A program made the translations under genes and the position numbers. Below are positions 1 through 9,778 of a stretch of 64,000 nt of DNA, one piece after another. This DNA comes from Burkholderiales bacterium 70-64 (GTDB taxonomy: Bacteria > Pseudomonadota > Gammaproteobacteria > Burkholderiales > Burkholderiaceae_E), in assembly GCA_001898645.1 (NCBI GenBank), contig MKUQ01000029.1:1-64000 (forward strand), given 5' to 3'. Every line of letters starts with the position of its first letter. The stretch's first letter is position 1. The notes below the pieces were generated by a model, which was given only the letters and a program-made list of their open reading frames with translations, was not told the origin of the DNA and did no database searches.

Positions 1-80
1 TGCAATACGCGCTAGTGGCGATCGTCTCGAAAGCCAGCATCGGTGCGGGGTGGCGGGTTGTTCAGGTCCGACTAACTAGC

Positions 81-479
81 ATGCAGTTCTTACCCGTCCG
101 GCTCTCTCCAGGCGCAGACCTTCGTCGTACCTTACAAGACGACGTGGGGAGTCTGAATACAGATTCAGCCTTCGTTGTTGCGGGCATCGGCAGCCTGGTC
201 GAGGCCAGTATTCGGTACGCGGGTGAATCCAAAGAGACCGTGCTTGCGGGTCCGCTCGAGATCCTGAGCCTATCGGGGAGTCTCAGCCCCGCAGGCGCAC
301 ACCTGCACATGTCTGTCTCCGATGCGTCTGGTCGCGTGTATGGTGGCCATGTTGGCTATGGCAACACGATCAGAACGACAGCAGAGATTCTCCTGGCACT
401 CCTACCAGATGGGTCTCTCACGCGTGAACACGACGCAAAAACCGGGTTCAACGAGTTGGTTGTCCGCCATCGGTTGTGA
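81..479 (+). CDS. PPC/DUF296 domain protein
   Basis: The 132-residue product is a single PPC (DUF296) domain, the fold of bacterial AT-hook-independent PPC proteins whose biochemical role is not settled. The family signature is clear: a start resembling VRLSPGADL, then FVVAGIGSLVEAS (residues 31-43), PAGAHLHMSVSD (70-81, with the paired His of the metal site) and GRVYGGH (84-90). I chose ATG 81 because the family begins about there; the reading frame is open upstream to a GTG at 15, but that extension has no family match. No signal peptide or membrane segment. It lies in lower-GC DNA and is followed 13 bp later by an attC-like stem-loop, so it may be a mobile cassette gene. Family assignment is firm; function is unknown. 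Confidence 0.75.
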   Translation: MQFLPVRLSPGADLRRTLQDDVGSLNTDSAFVVAGIGSLVEASIRYAGESKETVLAGPLEILSLSGSLSPAGAHLHMSVSDASGRVYGGHVGYGNTIRTTAEILLALLPDGSLTREHDAKTGFNELVVRHRL

Positions 480-491
480 ACGCAGGATGCC

Positions 492-561
492 GCCTAATCC
501 TTCCATTGAACTGACATGCTCCGGAAAGCCGGATCACGCAGCTCATGTCAAACGTTGTGCG
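492..561 (+). repeat. attC-like stem-loop element 1
   Basis: This stretch between two genes begins GCCTAAT (492-498) and ends AACGTTGTGC (551-560). In between, TGACATG (512-518) pairs with CATGTCA (544-550), and TCCGG (520-524) pairs with CCGGA (529-533) around an AAAG loop, leaving an asymmetric internal loop. The plan (RYYYAA-like left end, imperfect hairpin, TCAAACGTT right end) is that of integron attC sites. The right inverse core GTTGTGC deviates from GTTRRRY, so the site may be degenerate. No integrase gene is in the window. This is an inference from pattern only. Confidence 0.4.
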
Positions 562-656
562 TCACACACAGCCATCTCGAAGTTTTGACGCAACTCTCGC
601 CACTGCTGTTGCACTCGAGGCGTCAGACCTCGCAACCAAGTTCATAGGTATTCGCG

Positions 657-1454
657 ATGCTGGATCCACAGCCCTTTGTCCGTGAAGCAGGAGCCGGGCC
701 GGCCATCGTTTGCATTCACTCGAATGCAAGTACCTCCAGTCAGTGGCGCGGCCTCATGGACCTGCTCGCTCAGAGGTACCACGTCTTGGCCCCGGACTCC
801 TACGGGTCCGGCAAGACCGCGGAATGGCCATCTGATCGCGTAATCCGCCTGCAGGACGAGATCGATCTACTGGAACCGGTCTTTGCAAGGATAGGCGAAT
901 CGTTTGTGCTCGTCGGCCATTCCTATGGCGCAGCGATCGCCCTCCTGGCGGCTCTGCGTTACCCAAGGCGCGTCCGAGCGCTCGTGCTGTACGAGCCCAC
1001 GCTGTTTGCGGTCGTGGACACTCGGCAATCACCTCCCAACGGTGTCGATGGAATCCGAAACGTCGTTCTCGCAGCCGGCGCGGCACTGGACACCGGTGAC
1101 CAAGATCTGGCTGCTCGCCACTTCATCGACTTCTGGATGGGAAGCGGGAGCTGGGAAGCCACTCCGGCGCAGCGCAAGCCGTCGATCACAGGCTCGGTCG
1201 CCAATGTACGGCGCTGGGCCCATGCACTGTTCACCGAACCGACGCCTGTCGAAGCCTTCGCCACGCTGGACGTTCCGGTGCTCTACATGATAGGAGAAGA
1301 CTCGCCCGAGTCGGCGCACGCTGTCGCTCGTGTCCTGCTGCCGGTGCTGAGCCGCGTCGAGGTCATCCGCTTTCCGGGCCTGGGTCATATGGCGCCGGTA
1401 ACTCACCCCGAGGTGGTGAATGCAGAAATCGTGCGATTCCTGGGCGAGGTCTAA
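657..1454 (+). CDS. alpha/beta hydrolase
   Basis: A 265-residue serine hydrolase of the alpha/beta fold, probably cytoplasmic (no signal peptide). The oxyanion-hole strand VCIHSNAS is at 18-25, the nucleophile elbow GHSYG at 87-91 (Ser89), the acid is probably Asp215 in MIGEDSPE, and the base is His244 in GLGHMAP. It resembles the large group of small esterases and epoxide- or haloperoxidase-like hydrolases; the substrate cannot be read from the sequence. Ribosome binding site is weak (TAGGT about 10 bases upstream). The gene stands alone between two stem-loop elements and has lower GC than the housekeeping genes, consistent with acquisition as a single-gene unit. Confidence 0.8.
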   Translation: MLDPQPFVREAGAGPAIVCIHSNASTSSQWRGLMDLLAQRYHVLAPDSYGSGKTAEWPSDRVIRLQDEIDLLEPVFARIGESFVLVGHSYGAAIALLAALRYPRRVRALVLYEPTLFAVVDTRQSPPNGVDGIRNVVLAAGAALDTGDQDLAARHFIDFWMGSGSWEATPAQRKPSITGSVANVRRWAHALFTEPTPVEAFATLDVPVLYMIGEDSPESAHAVARVLLPVLSRVEVIRFPGLGHMAPVTHPEVVNAEIVRFLGEV

Positions 1455-1526
1455 CCATTCGTTCCACCTGCGTGCGGAGGCTGGCGCAGCCAGCCTCCGC
1501 ACGCAGGTGAGCTCGAACGTCGTGCG
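1450..1526 (+). repeat. attC-like long hairpin element 2
   Basis: A perfect 21-bp stem (1465-1485 with 1489-1509) with a 3-base loop is extended, after a 5-base bulge (1510-1514), by CGTTC (1460-1464) pairing with GAACG (1515-1519). It starts TCTAACC at the stop codon of the hydrolase gene and ends AACGTCGTGCG (1516-1526), almost the same right end as the element at 492-561 (AACGTTGTGCG). No run of T follows either arm, so it does not look like an intrinsic terminator. The shared right end and bulged stem suggest an attC-type recombination site, but the core GTT is GTC here, so this is tentative. Confidence 0.35.
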
Positions 1527-1583
1527 CCATCTCACTGGCACCGACTTTTTCCGCCCGTGTAACCTTTTGCCCTCGGAGACGAA

Positions 1584-2005
1584 ATGAAGGAATCTCTCAA
1601 GCCAGGCATCGAATACGAGCACAAGTTCAAAGTGCCTCCATCGAAAACCGTTCCGACCCTGTACCCCGAGTCGGCCGAGTTTGTCGCAATGCCTGAAGTC
1701 TTTGCTACGGAATTTCTTGTTGGCTTTCTTGAGTGGGCGTGCATCAAGGCAATCAATCCACATCTCGATTGGCTGAAAGAACAAACCGTTGGAACCCACA
1801 TCGACGTAAGCCATGAGGCAGCCACACCACCGGATCTTGAGGTCACGGCGACTGTCGAATTGATTGCCGTCGAAGGGAAAAACTCATATTTTCTGTCGAG
1901 GCTCACGACAGTGTAGACCTGATTTCAAAAGGCCGGCACGAGCACTTCGTCATCGACAAGGAGAAATTCGATGCCAGGGTGGGAGCAAAGGCGGTCGGCG
2001 CATAA
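1584..2005 (+). pseudogene. FlK-type thioesterase, frameshifted
   Basis: The first frame (1584-1916) encodes a hot-dog-fold thioesterase of the FlK (fluoroacetyl-CoA thioesterase-like) family: an N-terminal VPPSKTVPTLYPES stretch, then TEFLVGFLEWAC and GTHIDVSHEAATPPD. At the A-run 1878-1882 the frame is broken. Shifting by one base gives the expected C-terminus (LIFSVEAHDSVDLISKG, then HEHFVIDKEKF) and a stop at 2003-2005. Restoring one A (five As to six) would give an intact protein of about 140 residues. Either the gene is inactivated, or transcriptional slippage on the A-run rescues it, or there is a base-call error. Family assignment is good; substrate unknown. Confidence 0.7.
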
Positions 2006-2029
2006 CCCGGGCGGCAGGGTCTGGCCGAG

Positions 2030-2179
2030 ATGCTGACGCAGGCGTTGGTGCTGATCACATCCGGCTCGGGCTTCGGTCTGTTGCCGCCGGGTTCGATCGT
2101 GTTTTCGATTCTTGCCCTGCCGGCCGTCGGCGTTGCCGCGCTCATGGCCGGATTCCGCTTGCGCTCGAGGAAATACTGA
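2030..2179 (+). CDS. small membrane protein, 49 residues
   Basis: ATG 2030 opens a 49-residue frame. The product is almost entirely hydrophobic: one or two membrane segments, a GSGFGLLPPGS turn in the middle and a basic tail (FRLRSRKY). Its TGA overlaps the ATG of the next gene (TGATG at 2177-2181), which supports real, coupled translation. I do not recognise the family. It is too short to be sure of on its own; the overlap and the common orientation are the main support. Confidence 0.45.
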   Translation: MLTQALVLITSGSGFGLLPPGSIVFSILALPAVGVAALMAGFRLRSRKY

Positions 2180-2430
2180 TGTCGACTTTTCAGGGGCTGT
2201 TATTTCTGCTTTTCGGCGCCAGCCTGTTGTGGATGGACTATCGGGCATTGCGCAGTGGCTGGCTACCCTGCGGCCCGAACGGATTTAGAGGCAGGCTGGA
2301 GTTCAGGAAGAACGAGCAGCCGGTGAGGTTCTGGGTGATGTTTGCCCTCTATGGTGCTGGCGGCCTATGGCTGCTGGTTCTTGCCTTGCAGCTTCTCGCC
2401 GGACAGGCCGCACCTTTGCCGCTTCGTTGA
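2179..2430 (+). CDS. small membrane protein, 83 residues
   Basis: An 83-residue protein with an N-terminal membrane segment (LLFLLFGASLLW, about residues 7-18), a polar central loop with several Arg, and a second membrane segment near residues 54-75. The start ATG overlaps the stop of the upstream gene by one base. I do not recognise a family. With its neighbours at 2030 and 2455 it forms a three-gene unit of small membrane proteins of unknown role. Confidence 0.5.
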   Translation: MSTFQGLLFLLFGASLLWMDYRALRSGWLPCGPNGFRGRLEFRKNEQPVRFWVMFALYGAGGLWLLVLALQLLAGQAAPLPLR

Positions 2431-2454
2431 CCTATCCTGATCAGGAACCTGCCC

Positions 2455-2787
2455 GTGGCCGACGTGCTCAATCTGCTGATCAAAATCGGACCCATGGTCC
2501 TGCTGTTGGGCCTGATCGCGTCGATTGTCCTGGCGGTGTTCGGATTGGCACGCCGGGAAGACGACAAGGCGAGATGGCTGGTCCGTTACGTTCTGGGTTC
2601 AGTCGTGATCGGTATCGTTGCGTTGTTCGCCGGCACGGCATTGGGCATTGCAGTGTTCTGCTCGTCCGAAAAGATGGGCAACCTCTGCGGCTTGGGCGGC
2701 GTCTTCGGTTCGGGGCCGCTTCTGGCGGGTATTTCCCTTGCCATCCATGCTTACCGTCGCGTGCGGGGAGCGAGCAATGCGTCCTGA
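2455..2787 (+). CDS. small membrane protein, 110 residues
   Basis: A GTG start at 2455 opens a 110-residue protein with three predicted membrane segments: around residues 8-30, 43-66 and 82-98. The second and third are linked by a short loop containing two Cys (FCSSEKMGNLCG). There is a charged stretch (ARREDDKARW) after segment one. It follows the preceding gene by 24 bp in the same direction, so the three are probably co-transcribed. No family recognised. Confidence 0.55.
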   Translation: MADVLNLLIKIGPMVLLLGLIASIVLAVFGLARREDDKARWLVRYVLGSVVIGIVALFAGTALGIAVFCSSEKMGNLCGLGGVFGSGPLLAGISLAIHAYRRVRGASNAS

Positions 2788-2805
2788 CAACGCTCTCCAG
2801 ACGAC

Positions 2806-4305
2806 CTAGATCGTCCTGTATTCGTAGTGCTCGAGGACGTGCGTGTCGCTCCACGCGGCCGCCTCGTCGAGCAGGCTCTGGTGGGTCAGCGGGAAGCGCT
2901 GCGCCCACGCCCTGGGCATCTCCAGGCGCAGCGAGCGGCGGCGCAGGAACAGCGCCGGGGTGGGCACCTCGCGCCCGTCGCGCGCCCGATGCAGGATCAC
3001 TGCCGTGCGCAGCGCGATGATGGTGAGCCAGCCGAGGTCGTCCTCGACCAGCCCGCGCAGTTTGCGCAGGCCGCCCGTCTGCGCCAGCGCGAGCTGCGCC
3101 AGCGCGGCCTGCTCGCGCTGCGAGAACCCCGGCATGTCGGCGCAGGCGAGGATGTAGGCCGCATGCTTGTGGTAGCCCTCGTGGGAGATCGAGCGGCCGA
3201 CGTCGGCCAGCTCCGCCGCCCAGGCGAGCATCTGGCGCCGCGCCTGCAGCTCCTCGCGCGCGCTGCGTGCGCCCTGGTCGAACAGCGCCAGGGCGGTGTC
3301 GCGCACGCGCTGCGCGTGGGTGCGGTCGATACCGTGGCGCGCCAGCATCTGCGCCACGGTCACCGCGCGCACGTCGTGGCCGGCGCTGCGCCCGAGCAGG
3401 TCGTGCAGCACGCCGTGGCGCAGCGCGCCGTAGCAGTAGCGCATGGATTCGATGCCCAGCTCGTCGAAGGCGGCCATCATCACCGCCAGCCCGCCGGCGA
3501 GCACCGGCCGGCGATCCGGCCGCAGGCCGGCGAGCCGCACCGCATCGACGTGCCCGGCCTCGATCAGGGCGGCGTGCATGCGTGCCAGGGAGTCGCGGTC
3601 GAGCTCCTCGGCGCCCCACTGGGCCTGGGCGATCTGCCACAGCGACTTGGCCGTGCCCGAGGTGCCGGCGGCGTAGCGCCAGCCATGGTCGCGGAAGGGG
3701 CCCGCAACGTCGGCGAACACGCCGCGCGCCGCATAGTACGCGTGCTCGAACGACGCGCGTTCGACGCGCCCGCCGGCGAAATGAAGTGTCGACAGCGAAA
3801 TGCAGCCGACGGCGGCCGACTCGAGCACCGAAGGCGCCATGTCGGTGCCGATCACGCACTCGGTCGAGCCGCCGCCGATGTCGACCACCAGCCGCGGCTG
3901 GCCGTCGGCGGGCAGGGCATGGGCGGCGCCGAGATAGATCAGGCGTGCCTCCTCCAGCCCCGAGATGATCTCGATCGGGAAGCCCAGCGCGGCCTCGGCG
4001 GTGGCCACGAACTGCCGGGCATTGCGCGCCACGCGAAAGGTGTTGGTCGCCACCGCGCGCACCGCGTCGGGCGCGAACGAACGCAGCCGCTCGCCGAACA
4101 TGGCGAGCGCCATCAGGCCGCGGTTGCGCGCGCCTGCCTCGAGCGTGCCGTCGCGGCGCAGGCCGGCGGCCAGGCGCACCGTCTGCTTGATGCTGTCCAG
4201 CGGCAGCACCAGATCGCCGAGCGCCGAGGGCTCGATGCGACCGATCAGCAGGCGAAAGCTGTTCGAACCGAGATCGACCGCCGCCAGTAGACCATATCCG
4301 GGCAT
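2806..4305 (-). CDS. ppx: exopolyphosphatase (Ppx/GppA family)
   Basis: Removes terminal phosphates from inorganic polyphosphate (Ppx) or cleaves pppGpp (GppA); the neighbouring ppk favours Ppx. The ASKHA nucleotide fold is seen as [13 protein letters not shown] (10-22), the second phosphate loop as VDIGGGSTE (141-149), and the catalytic Glu lies in [12 protein letters not shown] (residues 116-127). The C-terminal third has the HD-like helical domain. At 499 residues it matches the long Ppx form. I prefer the start MPGYG at 4305, because the family begins at this strand; an upstream ATG at 4344 would overlap the divergent ppk promoter region. No signal peptide. The gene is divergent from ppk, and the shared 100-bp gap carries a Pho-box-like repeat. 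Confidence 0.93.
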   Translation of the reverse strand: MPGYGLLAAVDLGSNSFRLLIGRIEPSALGDLVLPLDSIKQTVRLAAGLRRDGTLEAGARNRGLMALAMFGERLRSFAPDAVRAVATNTFRVARNARQFVATAEAALGFPIEIISGLEEARLIYLGAAHALPADGQPRLVVDIGGGSTECVIGTDMAPSVLESAAVGCISLSTLHFAGGRVERASFEHAYYAARGVFADVAGPFRDHGWRYAAGTSGTAKSLWQIAQAQWGAEELDRDSLARMHAALIEAGHVDAVRLAGLRPDRRPVLAGGLAVMMAAFDELGIESMRYCYGALRHGVLHDLLGRSAGHDVRAVTVAQMLARHGIDRTHAQRVRDTALALFDQGARSAREELQARRQMLAWAAELADVGRSISHEGYHKHAAYILACADMPGFSQREQAALAQLALAQTGGLRKLRGLVEDDLGWLTIIALRTAVILHRARDGREVPTPALFLRRRSLRLEMPRAWAQRFPLTHQSLLDEAAAWSDTHVLEHYEYRTI

Positions 4306-4365
4306 CGTGAGTACGTGGCATCCTTCCAGGACGAAGTATGACAAACCCGATGGGCCGCAAGAGCA

Positions 4366-4394
4366 GCGTCACGAAACCGTCACATCGCCGTGCC
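4366..4394 (+). promoter_or_regulatory. candidate Pho box (PhoB operator)
   Basis: Three 7-bp units are spaced exactly 11 bp apart: GCGTCAC (4366-4372), CCGTCAC (4377-4383) and CCGTGCC (4388-4394), separated by 4-bp gaps GAAA and ATCG. This is the layout of the PhoB binding site (CTGTCAT, 4 bp, CTGTCAT). The repeats read in the direction of ppk and end 12 bp before its likely start ATG 4407. That would place a promoter -10 very close to the start codon, so a leaderless mRNA or a promoter further upstream must be assumed. The pattern is visible; the PhoB assignment is inferred. Confidence 0.45.
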
Positions 4395-4406
4395 AGAGTG
4401 CGCGGC

Positions 4407-6473
4407 ATGGACGCGCGTACCGGCCAGGAGCCGCGGCTGCTCAATCGCGAGCTCGGCATCCTCGCCTTCAACGAACGCGTGTTCGCGCAGGCCGAGGACC
4501 CATCGGTGCCCCTGCTCGAGCGGCTGCGCTTCCTCGCCATCGTCAGCAGCAACCTCGACGAGCTGTTCGAGATCAGGGTCGCCGAGCTCGAGCAGCGCCT
4601 GATGATCGGCCGCGGCGATACCGCGGCGATCCGCGCCGGGCTCGAGGCGATCCACCAGCGCGCGCGCCGCCTGGTGGCGCGGCAGTACGCCCTGCTCAAC
4701 GACACCCTGCTGCCGCAGCTCGCCGACGCAGGCGTCGTGGTGCACACCAGCCTGAACTGGTCCGAGGCCCAGCGCCAGTGGGCCGAGCGCCTCTTCGATA
4801 CCGAGATCGAGCCCCTGCTCACGCCGATCGCGCTCGATCCGGCCCATCCGTTCCCGCGCATCCTCAACAAGAGCCTGAACTTCGTGATCGAGCTCGACGG
4901 CCGCGACGCCTTCGGCCGCCGCGCCGGCATCGCGATCGTGCAGGCGCCGCGCGTGCTGCCGCGCATCGTACGCGTGCCGCCCGAGATCTCCGGCGCGCCG
5001 CACGGCGTGATGCTGCTGACCTCGATCGTGCAGGGCTTCGTCGACCGGCTGTTCCCCGGGCTCGCGGTGCGCTCGGTGCACCAGTTCCGCCTCACCCGCA
5101 ACAGCGAGCTGTTCGTCGACGACGAGGAGGTCACCGACCTGCGCGTGGCCCTGCAGGACGAGCTGGTGCAGCGCCACTACGGCGACGAAGTGCGCCTGGA
5201 GGTCTCCGAGGGCATCCCCGAGGCGCTGGTGGCCCGCCTGCTGCGCGAGTTCGAGCTGGAGCAGCAGGACTGCTACCGCGTCGCCGGCCCGGTGAACCTG
5301 GCGCGGCTGGCCCAGATCGTGGACCTGGTCGACGTGGCCGGGCTGAAGTACCCGGCCTTCGAACCCTCGGTACCGGCCGTGCTGCGCGAACGCGACCTGT
5401 TCGCCGCCATCCGCAAGAACGACATCCTGGTGCATCACCCCTACGAATCGTTCGCGCCGGTGATGGAGTTCCTGGCCAGCGCGGCGCACGACCCGCGCGT
5501 CGTGGCGATCAAGCAGACCGTGTACCGCACCGGCGCCGACTCGGCGCTGATGCAGGCGCTGATCGACGCCGCGCAGGCCGGCAAGGAGGTCACCGTGGTG
5601 GTGGAGCTGATGGCCCGCTTCGACGAGGAGACCAACATCAACTGGGCCTCGCGGCTCGAGCAGGCGGGCGCCCACGTGGTCTACGGCGTGGTCGGCCACA
5701 AGACGCACGCCAAGATGGCCATGGTGCTGCGCCGCGAGGAGGGCAAGGGCGGGCAGGTGCTGCGCCGCTACGTGCATCTGGGTACCGGCAACTATCATCC
5801 CCGCACCGCGCGCCAGTACGAGGACTTCGGCCTGTTCACCGCGCACGAGGACGTCTGCGCCGATGTGCACGAGGTGTTCCGCCGCCTGACCGGCCTGGGC
5901 CAGCGCGGCTCGCTGAAGCTGCTGGTGCAGGCGCCGTTCACGCTGCACGAGACGCTGTTGTCGTCGATCCGGCGCGAGGCCGGGCACGCCCGGGCCGGGC
6001 GCAAGGCCTACCTGGCGGCGAAGGTCAACGCGCTGCTGGAGCCCTCGGTGATCGACGCGCTGTACGAGGCGAGCGCCGCCGGCGTGAAGATCGACCTCAT
6101 CGTGCGCGGCGTGTGCGCCCTGCGTCCCGGCGTGCCGGGCCTGTCGGAGAACATCCGCGTGCGCTCCGTGGTCGGGCGCTTCCTCGAGCACAGCCGCGTC
6201 TACTACTTCCTCGACGGCGGCAGGAAGGAGGTCTGGCTGTCGTCGGCCGACTGGATGGACCGCAACCTGTTCCGGCGCGTCGAGGTGGCCTTCCCGGTGC
6301 GCGATCGCAAGCTCAAGGAACGCGTCGTGACCGAGGCCATCGAGGTGCACCTGCGCGACAACGTCAACGCCTGGGTGATGGACGCCGACGGCGGCTATGC
6401 GCGCAAGCGGCGCCGCGGCAAGCCCTTCTGCGCGCAGCAGGCGCTGCTCGCGGCGCTGGCCGCGCCGGGCTGA
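4407..6473 (+). CDS. ppk: polyphosphate kinase 1
   Basis: Makes inorganic polyphosphate from ATP reversibly, through a phosphohistidine enzyme. All four PPK1 domains are present in 688 residues. Key features: [13 protein letters not shown] near the N-terminus, [38 protein letters not shown] with the phospho-accepting His434 (equivalent to E. coli His435), the [10 protein letters not shown] loop, and the second catalytic His in LEHSRVYYF (His595). I chose ATG 4407 over 4338 because the first 23 codons of the longer version do not resemble the family and would cover the Pho-box-like repeats. Divergent from ppx. No membrane segments. Confidence 0.96.
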   Translation: MDARTGQEPRLLNRELGILAFNERVFAQAEDPSVPLLERLRFLAIVSSNLDELFEIRVAELEQRLMIGRGDTAAIRAGLEAIHQRARRLVARQYALLNDTLLPQLADAGVVVHTSLNWSEAQRQWAERLFDTEIEPLLTPIALDPAHPFPRILNKSLNFVIELDGRDAFGRRAGIAIVQAPRVLPRIVRVPPEISGAPHGVMLLTSIVQGFVDRLFPGLAVRSVHQFRLTRNSELFVDDEEVTDLRVALQDELVQRHYGDEVRLEVSEGIPEALVARLLREFELEQQDCYRVAGPVNLARLAQIVDLVDVAGLKYPAFEPSVPAVLRERDLFAAIRKNDILVHHPYESFAPVMEFLASAAHDPRVVAIKQTVYRTGADSALMQALIDAAQAGKEVTVVVELMARFDEETNINWASRLEQAGAHVVYGVVGHKTHAKMAMVLRREEGKGGQVLRRYVHLGTGNYHPRTARQYEDFGLFTAHEDVCADVHEVFRRLTGLGQRGSLKLLVQAPFTLHETLLSSIRREAGHARAGRKAYLAAKVNALLEPSVIDALYEASAAGVKIDLIVRGVCALRPGVPGLSENIRVRSVVGRFLEHSRVYYFLDGGRKEVWLSSADWMDRNLFRRVEVAFPVRDRKLKERVVTEAIEVHLRDNVNAWVMDADGGYARKRRRGKPFCAQQALLAALAAPG

Positions 6474-6523
6474 GCCGGGCCGCCACGCCCTGGGAGTCTG
6501 CCGGCTTCGACTCCGGGAGATTC

Positions 6524-7942
6524 CTACAGCCGCTTCATCAGCGCCAGCATCCGGTGCACCAGGGGCCGGTACGGCGGGGTGAACAGCCCCATGCCGTTGA
6601 GCCGCGCCTGCCGGAACACCGGCGTGAGCTTGCTCATCGCGTCGAAGCCCCACTTGCCGTGGTAGTGGCCCATGCCCGACGGGCCGACGCCGCCGAAGGG
6701 CAGCTCCTCCTGCACCACGTGCACCAGCGTCTCGTTGATGCAGGCGCCCCCGACGTGCGTGTTCTCCAGCGCCCATTGGGCGCGCCGGCGGTCGTCGTCG
6801 AACCAGTACAGCGCCAGGGGACGCGCCATGGCGTTGACGAATGCCACGGCGTCCGCCGGCTCATCGTAGGGCAGCACCGGCAGGATCGGCCCGAAGATCT
6901 CCTTACGCATGGCCACCAGCGAATGGGGGGGATCGACCAGGATCACCGGTGCGAGGCGATGCGCGGCGTCGTCGCGCGCCGGGCCCTCGAACAGCTCGAC
7001 CAGCCGCATGCCCGCCGCGCTCGCGTCGTCCAGGTAGCCCACCAGGCGCTCGTACTGGCGCGCGTCGATGATGCTGCAGTAGTCGCGGTCGGCCAGTCCG
7101 GCGGGGTACATCGCGCGCGCTTCCTTCCGTGCCTGCGCCACGAAGGCATCCACGTCGGCGCGCGGCACCAGCGCGTAGTCCGGCGCGATGCAGGTCTGGC
7201 CGGCGTTCAGCAGCTTCCCGGTCATGATGCGCCGCGCGGCGCGACCGAGCGGGTAGCCGGGCGCCACCACGGCGGGCGACTTCCCGCCCAGTTCCAGCGT
7301 GACCGGGGTGAGGTTGGCGCCGGCCGCCGTCATCACCTTGCGTCCGACCTCGGTCGAACCGGTGAAGACCAGGTGATCGAAGGGCAGCGCCGAGAAGTCC
7401 GCGGCGATCTCGGCCCCGCCCGTGACCACTGCCAGCTCGTCGGTGCCGAAGTGCTCGGACACCAGCCGCTGGAACAATGCGGCGAATGCCGGCGTGAACT
7501 CCGAGAGCTTGACCAGGGTACGATTGCCTGCGGCCAGTGCGCCGGCCAGCGGCCCGATGGTGAGGTACAGCGGGTAGTTCCACGGCACGATGATGCCGAC
7601 CACGCCCACGGGGCGAGGCATGATCCACGCGCGCGCGGGCAGGAACCATTTCGAGACCCAGGCGCCGCGCGGCTTCATCCAGCGCCGGCCGCCGCGCAAC
7701 GCGGCGCGCACCTCCGCGACCGACGGAAAGAGCTCGGCGATCTGCGTCTCGATGCGAGGGCGTCCGCCGAAGTCGGCGTCGATCGCCTCCTCGATCGCCG
7801 TCTCGTTGTCCAGCAGCAGCCGCAGCAGGCGCTGCAGGCGGTCGCGGCGCGTCTCCCAGGGCGGGAACGGCGCCTGCCGGTGGGCGGCGCGCTGCACCTC
7901 GAGCAAGGCCGGAGGGTCCAGCAAGCGGTCGTTGCGATCCAT
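6524..7942 (-). CDS. coniferyl-type aldehyde dehydrogenase
   Basis: A 472-residue NAD(P)-dependent aldehyde dehydrogenase. Cofactor loop PWNYP (120-124), FTGST (193-197), catalytic Glu217 in LELGG and catalytic Cys251 in [12 protein letters not shown]. The short length, the Cys-Ile-Ala-Pro-Asp context and the C-terminal [18 protein letters not shown] match the coniferyl aldehyde dehydrogenase (CalB/ALDH3-like) group, which also acts on many medium-chain and aromatic aldehydes. The real substrate is not determined by the sequence. Start chosen at ATG 7942. It ends 50 bp after the end of ppk, convergently, and is divergent from glpK. Confidence 0.88.
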   Translation of the reverse strand: MDRNDRLLDPPALLEVQRAAHRQAPFPPWETRRDRLQRLLRLLLDNETAIEEAIDADFGGRPRIETQIAELFPSVAEVRAALRGGRRWMKPRGAWVSKWFLPARAWIMPRPVGVVGIIVPWNYPLYLTIGPLAGALAAGNRTLVKLSEFTPAFAALFQRLVSEHFGTDELAVVTGGAEIAADFSALPFDHLVFTGSTEVGRKVMTAAGANLTPVTLELGGKSPAVVAPGYPLGRAARRIMTGKLLNAGQTCIAPDYALVPRADVDAFVAQARKEARAMYPAGLADRDYCSIIDARQYERLVGYLDDASAAGMRLVELFEGPARDDAAHRLAPVILVDPPHSLVAMRKEIFGPILPVLPYDEPADAVAFVNAMARPLALYWFDDDRRRAQWALENTHVGGACINETLVHVVQEELPFGGVGPSGMGHYHGKWGFDAMSKLTPVFRQARLNGMGLFTPPYRPLVHRMLALMKRL

Positions 7943-8134
7943 GGGATGCCCCGTATTTCCGATTCTGGCCACGCACTGGCCGAACGAACAAGCATAGCCC
8001 GGTTGCGGTCGAGGGAGGCCTCGAATCGCGGCGGGGTGTCGGCACGACCATGGTCCCCGCGCCGGGGCCCCGCAGCCGGGAAGGTCGGATACGCTTCGGT
8101 AGCGGGAACCGCCCGCGTGGTCACGGAGGCCGAG

Positions 8135-9625
<1,491 letters not shown>

Positions 9626-9739
9626 AATCCGCCGGGCGGCCCCGCGGCCGCTGGCGGCGATTCCCTGGCAGGCCGCGAGGCGGCGGGAGCGCCGCGCCCC
9701 GGCATACCCGGGAAGCTCCACGCGAACAGGCGGATGCTC

Positions 9740-9745
9740 TATAGT
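9740..9745 (+). promoter_or_regulatory. possible -10 element TATAGT
   Basis: TATAGT lies 33 bp upstream of the ATG at 9779, where a promoter for the flavoenzyme gene is expected. No convincing -35 hexamer is present at the right spacing, so this is a weak candidate. Confidence 0.25.
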
Positions 9746-9778
9746 GCATCGCGCCCTTCTCCTTCCGACCGTGCCGCC

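Noticed and set aside
1465..1509. The perfect 21-bp hairpin as a rho-independent terminator
   Set aside because: Neither side has a T-run, and the shared right end with the element at 492-561 points to another kind of element.
4338..4406. Upstream start of ppk at ATG 4338
   Set aside because: The extra 23 residues do not match the family and the region carries the Pho-box-like repeats, so ATG 4407 is preferred.
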